A stretch of 64,000 nucleotides of DNA from Roseateles sp. SL47. GTDB taxonomy: Bacteria > Pseudomonadota > Gammaproteobacteria > Burkholderiales > Burkholderiaceae_C. Shown here piece by piece: positions 41,497-50,309 of this stretch. The stretch lies in assembly GCF_026625885.1 (NCBI RefSeq), contig NZ_CP113068.1, positions 1,116,001-1,180,000 on the forward strand, written 5' to 3'. Positions within the stretch are counted from its first letter, which is position 1; each line of letters opens with the position of its first letter. The notes under the pieces are model-generated. The model made no database searches, was not told the origin of the DNA, and saw only the letters and a list, made by a program, of their open reading frames with translations. Made by a program: the position numbers and the translations under genes.

Positions 41497-42381
41497 TCAA
41501 TCAACGACCACGGCGCGCGAGGCGCGCCATTCAACAACCTGCTTGAGCACCAGCGTGGCCACGGCCAGCAGCGCCAGCAGCGAGGCCACCGCAAAGGCGG
41601 CGGCGAACTGGTACTCGTTATAGAGAATTTCCACCTGCAGCGGCAGCGTGTTGGTCTGGCCGCGCACATGGCCCGACACCACCGACACCGCGCCGAATTC
41701 ACCAAAGGCTCGCGCATTGCAGAGGATCACCCCATACAGCAGGCCCCATTTGATGTTGGGCAGGGTGACATGCCAGAAGGTGCGCCAGCCGGAGGCCCCC
41801 AGCACGGTGGCCGCTTCTTCCTCATCTCGCCCTTGTGCCTGCATCAGCGGGATCAGCTCGCGGGCCACGAAGGGGAAGGTCACGAACACGGTGGCCAGCA
41901 CAATGCCGGGCACGGCGAAGATGATGCGGATGTCATGGGCCTGCAGCCACGGGCCGAACCAGCCCTGCGCGCCGAAGATCAGCACATAGATCAGGCCGGC
42001 GACCACCGGAGACACCGAGAAGGGCAGGTCGATCAGCGTGATCAGCAGCTGCTTGCCGCGAAAGTCATGCTTGGTAATGGCCCAGGCGGCGCAAACGCCA
42101 AACACCAGGTTCAGCGGCACCGAGATCACGGCAGCCAGCAGCGTCAGTTTGATGGCGGAGATGGCATCCGGCTCGATCAGCGACGCCAGATAAGCGTCCC
42201 AGCCCTTGCGCAGGGCTTCGGTGAACACGGCGGCCAGCGGCATCAGCAGGAACAGGGCGAAGAAGCCCAGGCCCAGCGTGAGCAGTGCGTAGCGCACCCA
42301 AGGGGCTTCGCGGGTGGCGGGGTTGTGCTGGTAATAGCCGGCGCTGCGAGCGCGGCCCAGGTTTGCGGCGGATCCAGCCAT
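41497..42381 (-). CDS. cysW: Sulfate transporter permease CysW
   Basis: A 294-residue inner-membrane permease of the sulfate importer. I start at the ATG ending at 42381 ([13 protein letters not shown]), placed just after the cysT stop in the sequence TGAGATG. Six transmembrane helices are visible ([20 protein letters not shown] is the first). The coupling loop EAA motif is [29 protein letters not shown]. The ending [17 protein letters not shown] is non-conserved. It is the third gene of sbp-cysT-cysW-cysA-cysB. Confidence 0.95.
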   Translation of the reverse strand: MAGSAANLGRARSAGYYQHNPATREAPWVRYALLTLGLGFFALFLLMPLAAVFTEALRKGWDAYLASLIEPDAISAIKLTLLAAVISVPLNLVFGVCAAWAITKHDFRGKQLLITLIDLPFSVSPVVAGLIYVLIFGAQGWFGPWLQAHDIRIIFAVPGIVLATVFVTFPFVARELIPLMQAQGRDEEEAATVLGASGWRTFWHVTLPNIKWGLLYGVILCNARAFGEFGAVSVVSGHVRGQTNTLPLQVEILYNEYQFAAAFAVASLLALLAVATLVLKQVVEWRASRAVVVD

Positions 42382-42382
42382 C

Positions 42383-43264
42383 TCAGCGCCTTCCGTCCAG
42401 GCCGTTGCGACGCAGGCTCCAGGCCTGCAGTCCATTGATGGCCAGCAACAAGGTGAACGAGAACACCAGCATCACCACGGCAATCGCGGTGGCGCCGACG
42501 TAGTCGTACTGTTCCAGTTTGGTGATGATCATCAGCGGGGTGATCTCGCTGACCATCGGCATGTTGCCGGCGATGAAGATCACCGACCCATATTCGCCAA
42601 CGGCACGGGCAAAGGCCAATGCAAATCCGGTCAGCAGGGCCGGGGTGAGCATGGGCAGCACCACCAGGCGGAAGGCCTGCCAGCGGTGCGCGCCGAGCGA
42701 GGCGGCGGCCTCTTCCAATTCGGTATCCAGGTCTTCCAGGACCGGCTGCACCGTGCGCACCACAAAGGGCAGCCCGATGAAGATCAGCGCCACCAGCACG
42801 CCCAGCGGGGTGAAGGCCACCTTGATGCCCAGCGGCTCCAGATGGCTGCCCAGCCAGCCGTTGGGTGCATACAGCGCCGTCAGGGCAATGCCGGCCACGG
42901 CGGTCGGCAGGGCAAAGGGCAGGTCGATCAGGGCGTCGACCAGCTTCTTGCCGAAGAAGTCATACCGCACCAGGGACCAGGCGAGGATGAAACCAAACAC
43001 CACATTGATGCCGGCCGCCAGCAGCGCAGCGCCAAAGCTCAGGCGATAGGAGGCCAGCACCCGCGGCGATGTTGCGGCCGCCCAGAAGGCTTCCGCGCCA
43101 TGGCCGGCGGACTTGAGAAACACTGCACACAGCGGGATCAGCACCAGCAGCGACAGGTAGAACAGCGTGAAGCCCAGCGTCGGGGCGAAGCCCGGCAGCA
43201 CGCGTCGGCGCTTGCGGCGCGGCGCCGGCGGTGCCGACGCCGTGGAGAGGACGGCTGTATTCAT
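42383..43264 (-). CDS. cysT: Sulfate transporter permease CysT (CysU)
   Basis: A 293-residue inner-membrane permease, partner of CysW. After a basic cytoplasmic tail ([15 protein letters not shown]) come six predicted helices, starting with [20 protein letters not shown]. The EAA coupling loop is [30 protein letters not shown], followed by [17 protein letters not shown]. It is separated by 10 bp from the sulfate-binding protein gene and abuts cysW. All residues expected for a functional permease are present. Confidence 0.95.
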   Translation of the reverse strand: MNTAVLSTASAPPAPRRKRRRVLPGFAPTLGFTLFYLSLLVLIPLCAVFLKSAGHGAEAFWAAATSPRVLASYRLSFGAALLAAGINVVFGFILAWSLVRYDFFGKKLVDALIDLPFALPTAVAGIALTALYAPNGWLGSHLEPLGIKVAFTPLGVLVALIFIGLPFVVRTVQPVLEDLDTELEEAAASLGAHRWQAFRLVVLPMLTPALLTGFALAFARAVGEYGSVIFIAGNMPMVSEITPLMIITKLEQYDYVGATAIAVVMLVFSFTLLLAINGLQAWSLRRNGLDGRR

Positions 43265-43274
43265 CGGAAGGTGC

Positions 43275-44342
43275 TCAACGCTTCAGGGACGCCATGATCT
43301 GATCGTATTGGCCGCCGTCCACAAAGTGCGTCTTGTAGACCTTGCTCCAGCCGCCCAGCGTCTGGTCGACGCCAAACAGCTTGATCGGTGCAAAGCGTTG
43401 GGCGTGCTTCTTGAACACGTTGGGGTCACGCGGGCGGAAATTGTTCTGGGCGATGATCTCCTGGGCCTCCGGCGTCCACAGGAAATCGAGATAAGCCTTG
43501 GCCAGGGCGGTGGAGCCCTTCCTGGCGGCCACCTTGTCGACCACGGCCACCGGCGCATCGGCCTCGATGGAAATGCTGGGGTAGACCACCTCGAACTGGC
43601 CCTTGCCGAATTCGTTTTCAATCAGCTCGGCTTCGGATTCGAAGGTCAGCAGCACATCACCAATGCCGCGCTGGGTGAAGGTGGTGGTGGCGCCACGGCC
43701 GCCGCCGTCCAGCACCGGCACATTGCTCAGGATGTGGGTCAGCAGGTCCTTGGCCTGGGCGTCGGTGCCGCCTTTGGCGATCACGCTGCCCCAGGCGGCC
43801 AGGTAGCCATAACGGCCGTTGCCGGTCACCTTCGGGTTGGGAATGATCACCTGCACACCGGGGCGAGCCAGATCGTTCCAGTCCTTGATCTGCTTCGGAT
43901 TGCCCTTGCGCACCAGGAACAGCATGGTGGAGCTGTAGGGCGCGGCGCCGTTCGGGAACCGCTGGCGCCAGTCGGCGCCGGTCAGGCCCTTGTCGGCGAG
44001 CGTGTCCACGTCGGTGGCCTGGTTCATGGTCACCACGTCGGCCTCCAGCCCGCCGATCACCGAACCGATCTGCTTGGACGAGCCGCCGTGGGACTGATTG
44101 ATCGTCACTGTCTGCCCGGTCTTGGCCTTCCAGTGGTTCACAAAGGCTGGGTTGACCTGCTTGTACAGCTCACGGGCCACGTCGTAGGACACGTTCAACA
44201 GCGTGTGCGGCGCGGCGGCCTGGGCGTGGACCGGGTGGACAGCCTGGACGCCCACCAGCGGCAGCGCAGCGGCGGCCAGCATCAGGATCTGGCGGCGGGA
44301 GGTCGAAATGGAACTGACTGCGCGGGACTTGTGGATGGGCAT
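43275..44342 (-). CDS. sbp: Sulfate ABC transporter substrate-binding protein
   Basis: A 355-residue periplasmic sulfate-binding protein and first gene of the transporter operon. The start is the ATG ending at 44342 ([11 protein letters not shown]). A serine-arginine leader and hydrophobic segment ([24 protein letters not shown]) form the signal peptide. The binding domain shows [69 protein letters not shown] and [17 protein letters not shown]. It is about half identical by eye to the second copy at 36244-37254. The upstream region has two AATAAG/CTTATT palindromes. Confidence 0.94.
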   Translation of the reverse strand: MPIHKSRAVSSISTSRRQILMLAAAALPLVGVQAVHPVHAQAAAPHTLLNVSYDVARELYKQVNPAFVNHWKAKTGQTVTINQSHGGSSKQIGSVIGGLEADVVTMNQATDVDTLADKGLTGADWRQRFPNGAAPYSSTMLFLVRKGNPKQIKDWNDLARPGVQVIIPNPKVTGNGRYGYLAAWGSVIAKGGTDAQAKDLLTHILSNVPVLDGGGRGATTTFTQRGIGDVLLTFESEAELIENEFGKGQFEVVYPSISIEADAPVAVVDKVAARKGSTALAKAYLDFLWTPEAQEIIAQNNFRPRDPNVFKKHAQRFAPIKLFGVDQTLGGWSKVYKTHFVDGGQYDQIMASLKR

Positions 44343-44387
44343 GGCTGAGAGACGTAACAATCGACAGTGGGTCGGGCTACGTAGCTT

Positions 44388-44409
44388 GCCAATAAGTCCT
44401 TATTCGCGG
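44388..44409. promoter_or_regulatory. Palindromic element AATAAG-TC-CTTATT, candidate CysB operator
   Basis: The core AATAAGTCCTTATT is a perfect palindrome within GCCAATAAGTCCTTATTCG, 46-67 bases upstream of the sbp start. Its parts recur upstream of sbp copy 2 (CCAATAAGT) and the TauD-like gene (CCTTATTCG). Confidence 0.55.
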
Positions 44410-44426
44410 AACGATTGTTTAAGTAT

Positions 44427-44447
44427 TTGCTTATCCCGAATAAGCAA
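44427..44447. promoter_or_regulatory. Second AT-rich palindrome upstream of the sulfate operon
   Basis: TTGCTTAT and AATAAGCAA flank a CCCG centre. It carries the same CTTAT/AATAAG words as the 44388-44409 element, 40 bp further from the gene, and may be a second CysB-type half site. Confidence 0.5.
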
Positions 44448-44694
44448 TAAGCGATCCTGAAGTGGGGGGTGAACGCCGCAGGAGCGTGACGCGGAAGCCC
44501 GAAGCGCCTCCCCCAGACCCCGAGGGCCCCACGTCACGTCCTGGGTTTTCACCATGCAACTCCGACGCATGACGCCGGCTGGGCCTTCCATGGAAAGGTG
44601 ATCCGTGCAGGCAGTGTGGGCGATGCTCGCGCGGGCCGCCAATCACCAATCGGCCTATGCAAGCAAAAAAATCGCATATCGAGGGGGGGCCCCC

Positions 44695-45507
44695 TCACTC
44701 TGTCCAGTACTCAGCCAGCCACGGCGTCGGGCGCACGTAGCGGGTCAGGTGCTTCCAGCGGTTCTTCATGCCCTTGTCGAACGTTTTGCGGAAGTGATCC
44801 CACGGGCTTTCATGCGCCGGTTCCTGCTGCGTCCAGCGTCCCACCAGCACGTCGCTGGGATTGGGCCCGCCCGGGAAGGTCACGATCTTCGCGCCATTGG
44901 GCAGCTTCGCTGACTTGAAGTAGCGCAGCGGGAACGGCGGCAGGCAATGCAGCCGGAAGTGGCGCGTCCACAGATGCGGCCAGAACTTGATGCCGCCCGG
45001 CACTGACGCGGTCACGAAATGCTGCTCGAAACCGTGACGGTCCGCCACGCCCTGCGGGTCGGCCCGGAACTGCGCCAGGATGTGCGGATATTTGCCCACC
45101 GGGAAGCGGAACACCGACGTCTGGCCCAATTTCTGCATCGGCTTGGCCCAGTTGCGGGCCAGCACCACATCGTCCGGAGCACCGTGGGTGAAGTAGCCGT
45201 CGATGTTGTCCACAATCACCGAATCCAGGTCGATGAACAGCACCGGGCCCGACAGACCCGTGGTCGGGCCCAGGTCCGAGCCCCACATCACCAGCTTGCG
45301 CCACTTGCCCATCGACTTCTTGGGCCATTCGCAACCCAGTTCCGGCAGGTCGTAAGCATCCACTTCGGGGCGAATGCCGTCCTTGTTGTCGGTCAGGCAC
45401 ACCAACCGGAAGTCACCGGTGATGTGACGGCGCAGCATGCCGTAGAGCCGGTTCACATAGTCCGCCCCGTAGGCTGTGCCCCACTTCACGCAGATGACTT
45501 GTTTCAT
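44695..45507 (-). CDS. Putative glycosyltransferase
   Basis: A 270-residue cytoplasmic protein that looks like a nucleotide-sugar glycosyltransferase of the GT-A fold. The start MKQVICVKWGTAYGADYVNRLYGML resembles GT8-like proteins. A DxD metal motif sits at residues 93-95 in VLFIDLDSVIVDNIDGYF, followed by DDVVLARNWAKPMQK. The C-terminal part (KFWPHLWTRHFRLHCLPPFPLRYF, then GAKIVTFPGGPNPSDVL) resembles proteins of unknown acceptor. It lies alone between the sulfate and sulfonate gene groups and has no obvious sulfur role. Acceptor and sugar unknown. Confidence 0.72.
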   Translation of the reverse strand: MKQVICVKWGTAYGADYVNRLYGMLRRHITGDFRLVCLTDNKDGIRPEVDAYDLPELGCEWPKKSMGKWRKLVMWGSDLGPTTGLSGPVLFIDLDSVIVDNIDGYFTHGAPDDVVLARNWAKPMQKLGQTSVFRFPVGKYPHILAQFRADPQGVADRHGFEQHFVTASVPGGIKFWPHLWTRHFRLHCLPPFPLRYFKSAKLPNGAKIVTFPGGPNPSDVLVGRWTQQEPAHESPWDHFRKTFDKGMKNRWKHLTRYVRPTPWLAEYWTE

Positions 45508-45694
45508 TCACAACCTCTCTCAGGACGGATCACCGCCACGATCAAACTTTCGAACTCTAGGGATCCGGCTTGTCGCCCACATCCTCAGCGAGTAAAGATT
45601 GGTGAAATGGATCCGCAATAACCCGCGGCTGCGGGCGAAGGGCGACACCATAGCAGAAGCTGACTATTCTCGAAAAACGCGCTAACTCATGCGG

Positions 45695-45703
45695 CCTTAT
45701 TCG
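45695..45703. promoter_or_regulatory. CCTTATTCG element upstream of TauD-like gene
   Basis: Identical 9-mer to 44398-44406 upstream of the sulfate operon, here 38-46 bases before the TauD-like start. It may be part of a CysB/Cbl site. Confidence 0.4.
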
Positions 45704-45740
45704 TTCCCGTAGGAGATCAGGCTTTTTAGAGTCGGGCGCC

Positions 45741-46751
45741 ATGACTGCCGCCGCCTCCCGCCTCCTCACCCCTCATCCTGCCGATCCCGCCGATCCCGCC
45801 GATCCAGCGTCGGGGCGGCCACGTGCCACTGTCCGGCCACCCGACCGGACGCAGGAAGCGCCGCTCAGCCAGTCCGCCGCTGGTGGCCGTTCTGAAACCT
45901 TCGAGATTCGCCCATTCGGCGGCCCACTGGGCGCCGAAGTCCTGGGTCTGGATCTGGGTCAACCCCTGAGCGACGCCGGTTTCGCCCGTCTGCATCGTGC
46001 CCATCTGGCGCACCATGTTCTGGTCTTCCGCGGCCAGCGCATCACCCCCGCCGCCCACGTCGCCTTCAGCCGCCGCTGGGGTCCGCTGGAAGTGCATGTG
46101 CTGCGCAATTTCCAGCTACCCGGCCATCCCGAAATCCTGCAGGTGTCCAACCTGCGGGACGAGTCCGGCCAGCCGCTGGGGCTGGGCGATGCCGGTGTCT
46201 TCTGGCATTCCGACCTCTCCTACAAAGAAAAGCCCAGCCTGGGCTCCTTGCTGCATGCGCAGGAACTGCCGGCCGAAGGCGGCGACACCTTGTTCGCCGA
46301 CCAGCATCTCGCTTATGAGCAGTTGCCCCAGGCGCTCAAGCAGGCCATCCAGGGTCTGAAGGCCGAGCACAGTTATCTCGCCCGTTATGAAGAGCTGCGG
46401 GCTCGCAATCCCTGGCGCCCCAAGCTCACCGACGCCCAACTGGCCGAGGTGCGGCCCACGGTGCATCCGGTGGTCCGCCGCCATCCAGAAACCGGCCATC
46501 CCGCCTTGTTTGTGAGTGAGCACTTCACCACCCGCATCGTGGGTGTGCCGCAGGATGAAAGCCTGGACCTGCTGGCCCAGCTGTTTGCGCTCAGCACCCG
46601 GCCCGAACTGGTCTACCGCCACCAGTGGCAGCCGCACGACCTCGTGTTCTGGGACAACCGCTCGGTGATGCACCTGGCCACCGGTTGTCCGCCTGAGCTG
46701 CGGCGGCACTTGCACCGCACCACCGTGGAAGGGGATGCGGTTCTCGGCTGA
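45741..46751 (+). CDS. TauD-like Fe(II)/2-oxoglutarate dioxygenase
   Basis: A 336-residue TauD/TfdA family dioxygenase, which hydroxylates a sulfonate or sulfate ester next to sulfur and so frees sulfite or sulfate. The iron ligands are His156 and Asp158 (VFWHSDLSYKEKP) and His311 (SVMHLATG); the 2-oxoglutarate arginine is in RRHLHRTTVEGD. The domain begins near residue 52 (FEIRPFGGPLGAEVLGLDLGQPL); the long N-terminal lead carries a PADPADPADPA repeat encoded by a 9-bp tandem repeat. It heads a gene set with a sulfonate transporter. Taurine, other alkanesulfonates or alkyl sulfates are all possible substrates. Confidence 0.87.
   Translation: MTAAASRLLTPHPADPADPADPASGRPRATVRPPDRTQEAPLSQSAAGGRSETFEIRPFGGPLGAEVLGLDLGQPLSDAGFARLHRAHLAHHVLVFRGQRITPAAHVAFSRRWGPLEVHVLRNFQLPGHPEILQVSNLRDESGQPLGLGDAGVFWHSDLSYKEKPSLGSLLHAQELPAEGGDTLFADQHLAYEQLPQALKQAIQGLKAEHSYLARYEELRARNPWRPKLTDAQLAEVRPTVHPVVRRHPETGHPALFVSEHFTTRIVGVPQDESLDLLAQLFALSTRPELVYRHQWQPHDLVFWDNRSVMHLATGCPPELRRHLHRTTVEGDAVLG
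45779..45808 (+). repeat. 9-bp tandem repeat inside the TauD-like gene
   Basis: The unit GATCCCGCC is repeated about three times near the 5' end and encodes the PADPADPAD stretch. Being a multiple of three, copy-number change would lengthen the tail without a frameshift. Confidence 0.6.
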
Positions 46752-46827
46752 GCGCCGAAGCTGCGGTCCCCAACCTTCTGAGCGCCTGCCCGGCGCTGCC
46801 CCACCCGCCCCGTCTCAAAGGCCTCTC

Positions 46828-47826
46828 ATGAAACGATGGATTGCCACGGCGCTTGTCGCCGCCCTGGGCCTGAATGCCCTTCCCGCCCGGGCCGAAGGCC
46901 AACTCCGCATTGCCGAGCAGTTCGGCATCGTCTATTTGCTGCTCAATGTGGCGCAGGATCAGAAACTGATCGAAAAACATGGCAAGGCCGAAGGCATCGA
47001 CATTCGGGTGCAGACGGTGCAGCTGTCCGGCGGGCCTGCCATCAATGAAGCGCTGCTCTCCGGCAGCATCGATGTGGCTGGCGCCGGGGTCGGTCCGCTG
47101 CTGACCCTCTGGGACAAGACCTACGGCAAGCAGAACGTGCGCGGCATTGCCTCGCTGGGCAACTTCCCGTATTACCTCACCAGCAGCAATCCGGCGGTCA
47201 AGACCATTGCCGACTTCAGTGACAAGGACCGCATCGCCCTACCCGCCGTGGGCGTGTCCGTCCAGGCGCGGCTGCTGCAGCTGGCCTCGGCGCGGCAGTG
47301 GGGTGACAGCCAGTTCAACCGGCTGGACCGCCTGCAGGTGGCCCTGCCGCATCCCGAGGCCACGGCCGCGTTGATCAAGGGCGGTACCGAGATCAACGCG
47401 CACTTCGGCAACCCGCCGTTCCAGGAGCAGGGGCTGGCCGGCAATCCGGGCGTGCATGTGGTGCTCAAGAGTTATGACGTGTTGGGCGGCCCGGCCTCCG
47501 CCACGGTGCTCTACACCACCGAGAAATTCCGCAAGGAGAACCCGAAGACCTACAAGGCCTTTGTGGCGGCACTGTCGGAGGCGGCGGATTTCATCACCCG
47601 CCACCCGGAACAGGCGGCCGACATCTACCAGCGCAACGAGGGTTCCAAAGTACCGCGCGAGTTGCTGCTGAAGGTGATCCGCAACCCGGAAGTGCAATTC
47701 AAGATCGCGCCGCAGAACACCTTTGCCCTGGCCGAATTCATGCACCGCGTGGGCGCGATCAAGAACAAGCCGACCTCGGTGAAGGATTACTTCTTCGACG
47801 ATCCGCATAACGCCTCCGGCAGCTGA
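46828..47826 (+). CDS. Sulfonate ABC transporter substrate-binding protein (SsuA/TauA-like)
   Basis: A 332-residue periplasmic binding protein. The start is ATG 46828 followed by a signal peptide (KRWIATALVAALGLNALPARA). The domain shows LRIAEQFGIVYLLLNVAQDQKLIEKHGK, LSGGPAINEALLSGSIDVAGAGVGPLLTLWDK and ALPHPEATAALIKGGTEINAHFGNPPFQEQ, typical of NMT1/SsuA-like proteins. It captures sulfonates for the ATPase and permease encoded downstream. The gap to the upstream dioxygenase is 76 bp, and 13 bp to the next gene. Confidence 0.9.
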   Translation: MKRWIATALVAALGLNALPARAEGQLRIAEQFGIVYLLLNVAQDQKLIEKHGKAEGIDIRVQTVQLSGGPAINEALLSGSIDVAGAGVGPLLTLWDKTYGKQNVRGIASLGNFPYYLTSSNPAVKTIADFSDKDRIALPAVGVSVQARLLQLASARQWGDSQFNRLDRLQVALPHPEATAALIKGGTEINAHFGNPPFQEQGLAGNPGVHVVLKSYDVLGGPASATVLYTTEKFRKENPKTYKAFVAALSEAADFITRHPEQAADIYQRNEGSKVPRELLLKVIRNPEVQFKIAPQNTFALAEFMHRVGAIKNKPTSVKDYFFDDPHNASGS

Positions 47827-47839
47827 CGGAGCCCTCCGC

Positions 47840-48721
47840 ATGAGTGCCCTGCCTCACCTGATCGACCCTGCGGATGCCGCGCTGAAAGCTGCACGTGCCT
47901 CGCTGGAAGCCGGCGCCAGGACCCCAGCGCTTGGCCTGCGACCGGCGGCGGCGCCGGATCGAGCAAGCGCCGCCGCGCCAGACATCCCCCGACTGCAGGT
48001 GGACGGCCTCAGCCTCGACTACCGGGTCGACACCCGCGTGATCCGCGCCACCCATCAGGTGGACTTCAGCGTCATGCCGGGAGAACGCTTTGTGTTGCTG
48101 GGGGCCTCGGGCTGCGGCAAGTCTTCCCTGCTCAAGGCGGTGGGCGGTTTCCTGCCTCCCGCCGAAGGACGCATTCTGCTGGACGGCCAAGCCATCCGGG
48201 GCCCCGGCCCCGACCGGATGGTGGTGTTCCAGGAGTTTGATCAGCTGCCACCCTGGAAGACGGTGCTGGACAACGTCGCTTTCCCGCTGACGGCTTCCCG
48301 CCAGAGGGACAAGACGGCTGCCCGCCAGCATGCCCGTGACTGGCTGGCGCGGGTGGGCCTGGCCGCCTTCGGTGATGCCTTCCCGCATCAGCTCTCCGGC
48401 GGCATGAAGCAGCGTGTGGCCATTGCCCGCGCCCTGGCCATGGCGCCGCGCATGCTGCTGATGGATGAACCCTTTGCGGCGCTGGATGCGCTCACCCGCC
48501 GTCGCATGCTGGAAGAACTGCTGGCGCTGTGGGAGCAGGAGCGGTTCACGCTGTTGTTTGTCACCCATTCCATCGAGGAGGCCCTGCATGTGGGCCATCG
48601 CATCCTCGTGCTGTCGCCGCATCCCGGTCGGGTGCGGGCCGAATTCAATGCGCAGGGCCTGACACCGGCTCAGCGGGATGCGCTCGGCCAGCGCATTGAA
48701 GCACTGCTGTTTGAATCATGA
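47840..48721 (+). CDS. Sulfonate ABC transporter ATP-binding protein (SsuB/TauB-like)
   Basis: A 293-residue ABC ATPase. It has Walker A LLGASGCGKSSLLKAVGG, signature LSGGMKQRVAIARAL and Walker B MLLMDEPFAALDALTR, then THSIEEALHVGHRILVLSPHPGRV. The first 50 residues before VDGLSLDYRVDT are variable. The stop overlaps the start of the permease gene by four bases, so the two are translationally coupled. Confidence 0.93.
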   Translation: MSALPHLIDPADAALKAARASLEAGARTPALGLRPAAAPDRASAAAPDIPRLQVDGLSLDYRVDTRVIRATHQVDFSVMPGERFVLLGASGCGKSSLLKAVGGFLPPAEGRILLDGQAIRGPGPDRMVVFQEFDQLPPWKTVLDNVAFPLTASRQRDKTAARQHARDWLARVGLAAFGDAFPHQLSGGMKQRVAIARALAMAPRMLLMDEPFAALDALTRRRMLEELLALWEQERFTLLFVTHSIEEALHVGHRILVLSPHPGRVRAEFNAQGLTPAQRDALGQRIEALLFES

Positions 48722-49734
48722 GCGTCACCTCGTTGCCCAGCATGCCCGGTCCGGCCGGTCTCGATCCCTCCGCGCGAAGCGGCTGTGATGCCTGTGGGGG
48801 CGACATGCCCGTCACGGTGGCGGGCGGCCTGCCCGCAGCGGTGGCCGGTGGCGCAGGACGGCCGGGCAGCGTCCGGCACACGCCGTCACCCCGGCCCGAC
48901 CGGCTGATCGACCCCGTCTCCTACGTGCCGACGCCGCAGCGCGCCCCTGCGCTGTGGCACCGCCTGGTGGATTCAGGCGGATGGCGCCAGGCCAGCCTGC
49001 TGCTGCTGCTGGCCGGTCTGTGGGAAATCGCCGCCCGTTGGGCCGGCAACGACCTGCTGCTGCCGACCTTCAGCGCGGCCGCCCAGGCACTGTGGCAGGG
49101 GCTGGTCAGTGGGGAACTGCTGATGCGTGCGGGCGTGTCGCTGCAACTGCTGCTGCAGGGCTATGCCTTGGGCGTGGTGCTGGCGCTGGGCCTCACCGCC
49201 CTGGCCACCGCCTCACGCTGGGGCCGCGACCTGCTGGCCAGCCTCACGGCGATGTTCAATCCGCTGCCCGCCATTGCCCTGCTGCCGCTGGCCCTGCTCT
49301 GGTTTGGCCTGGGCGCCCGCAGCTTGATCTTTGTGCTGATCCATGCGGTGCTGTGGCCCCTGGCTCTGGCGGCCAGTGGCGGTGTCTCGGCCGTGCCGGA
49401 GACCTTGCGCATGGCCGGCCGCAACTACGGTCTCACCGGCCCGCGTTATGTCCTGCAGATCCTGTTGCCCGCTGCGCTGCCCTCGGTGCTGTCCGGCCTG
49501 CGTGTCGGCTGGGCCTTTGCCTGGCGCACCCTGATCGCCGCCGAGCTGTTCTTTGGCGCTTCGTCGGGCCAGGGCGGGCTGGGCTGGTACATCTTCCAGA
49601 ACCGCAACGAACTGATGACCGACCATGTCTTTGCCGGCCTGGCACTGGTCATTTTGATCGGCTGGCTGGTGGAGCGGCTGGTGTTCAGCACGGTGGAGCG
49701 CTGGACGGTGCGTCGTTGGGGCATGCAGCGCTGA
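48718..49734 (+). CDS. Sulfonate ABC transporter permease (SsuC/TauC-like)
   Basis: A 338-residue inner-membrane permease. About 75 variable residues (including a CDACGGDMPVTVAGGLPAAVAGG segment) precede the usual start of the family (ALWHRLVDSGGWRQASLLLLLAGLWEIAARW). Six helices follow. The EAA loop reads ETLRMAGRNYGLTGPRYVLQILLPAALPSVL. It forms the transporter with SsuA- and SsuB-like proteins. The long N-terminal extension is unusual; a later start would be consistent with the family but the overlap with the ATPase gene favours the first ATG. Confidence 0.92.
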   Translation: MSVTSLPSMPGPAGLDPSARSGCDACGGDMPVTVAGGLPAAVAGGAGRPGSVRHTPSPRPDRLIDPVSYVPTPQRAPALWHRLVDSGGWRQASLLLLLAGLWEIAARWAGNDLLLPTFSAAAQALWQGLVSGELLMRAGVSLQLLLQGYALGVVLALGLTALATASRWGRDLLASLTAMFNPLPAIALLPLALLWFGLGARSLIFVLIHAVLWPLALAASGGVSAVPETLRMAGRNYGLTGPRYVLQILLPAALPSVLSGLRVGWAFAWRTLIAAELFFGASSGQGGLGWYIFQNRNELMTDHVFAGLALVILIGWLVERLVFSTVERWTVRRWGMQR

Positions 49735-49742
49735 TCAAAAAG

Positions 49743-49770
49743 AAACGCCCCGGCCGAAGCCGGGGCGCGC
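49743..49770 (-). terminator. Hairpin terminator after the sulfonate transporter genes
   Basis: CGCCCCGGC-CGAA-GCCGGGGCG is a perfect 9-bp stem with a stable CGAA tetraloop. The T-rich tract is on the minus strand (TTTCTTTTTG), so it ends leftward transcripts best, though it also lies 12 bases past the permease stop. Confidence 0.65.
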
Positions 49771-49791
49771 TCGCATCGGATGACAAGGTGA

Positions 49792-49983
49792 TCAGTTCAT
49801 CTGGGTCGTCTCAGTCCTCCATCGTTGCACTCGAACAGCAGATACACCGAGCGCGGCCGGTGGCGTGCCCGCCTGACTCCGCGACCGTGCAGGCAGACCC
49901 AGCATGGCGGCAGTGGTGGCAATGATGAGCTGCGCACGCTCGGTGAAGGCGTGGCGGGCCGGCGTGAAACGGTGAATCGACAT
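49792..49983 (-). CDS. Possible small protein
   Basis: A 63-residue open frame (MSIHRFTPARHAFTERAQLII...) whose stop is followed 22 bases later by the minus-strand terminator at 49743-49770, which is the main argument for its being real. It has no family and no clear RBS, so this is a weak call. Confidence 0.25.
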   Translation of the reverse strand: MSIHRFTPARHAFTERAQLIIATTAAMLGLPARSRSQAGTPPAALGVSAVRVQRWRTETTQMN

Positions 49984-50309
49984 GGCTGCAGCTTAAGAAC
50001 CGCCTCGGCGACAACGAACGAATGCTTGTTCATATGCAAGTGAGCTTTCCGTTTGCACCCAAGCTCCCGAGTGATGCCAAGTGATGCCAAGCAGCGCCAC
50101 GGCCAGCCAGGGAGAGTCGATTGCCCGGCGCGGCACCTGGGACCGTGCTGCCCCTCATGCGCTCACGGTATAAGCTGCTGCGAAAACCGTGTTTGGTCGT
50201 CATGACCGGATCTGGTTAGGCTGCACGGTTTTGCCCGCGTGCCGCGCTACCCGTGCGGCTGCGACGAGGGCGTTGTCCCCCAGATCCCACCAGGATTCAA
50301 GGAGCTTGC

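Larger units (their letters stand above)
44343..44694. other. Promoter region of the sulfate operon
   Basis: A 352-base gap. The first 110 bases hold two AT-rich palindromic elements (44388-44409 and 44427-44447) that stand out from the GC-rich surroundings and probably contain the operon promoter and CysB sites. The rest is GC-rich and shows no gene; a G-run/C-run palindrome (44681-44696) overlaps the stop of the neighbouring glycosyltransferase gene and may help end its transcript. Confidence 0.55.
49735..50309. other. 575-base region with no firm gene
   Basis: After the hairpin there is a possible 63-residue minus-strand frame (49792-49983). A 10-bp repeat AAGTGATGCC appears twice at about 50077-50096. 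The last 150 bases before the beta-synthase start are likely its promoter. Nothing else is supported. Confidence 0.45.
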
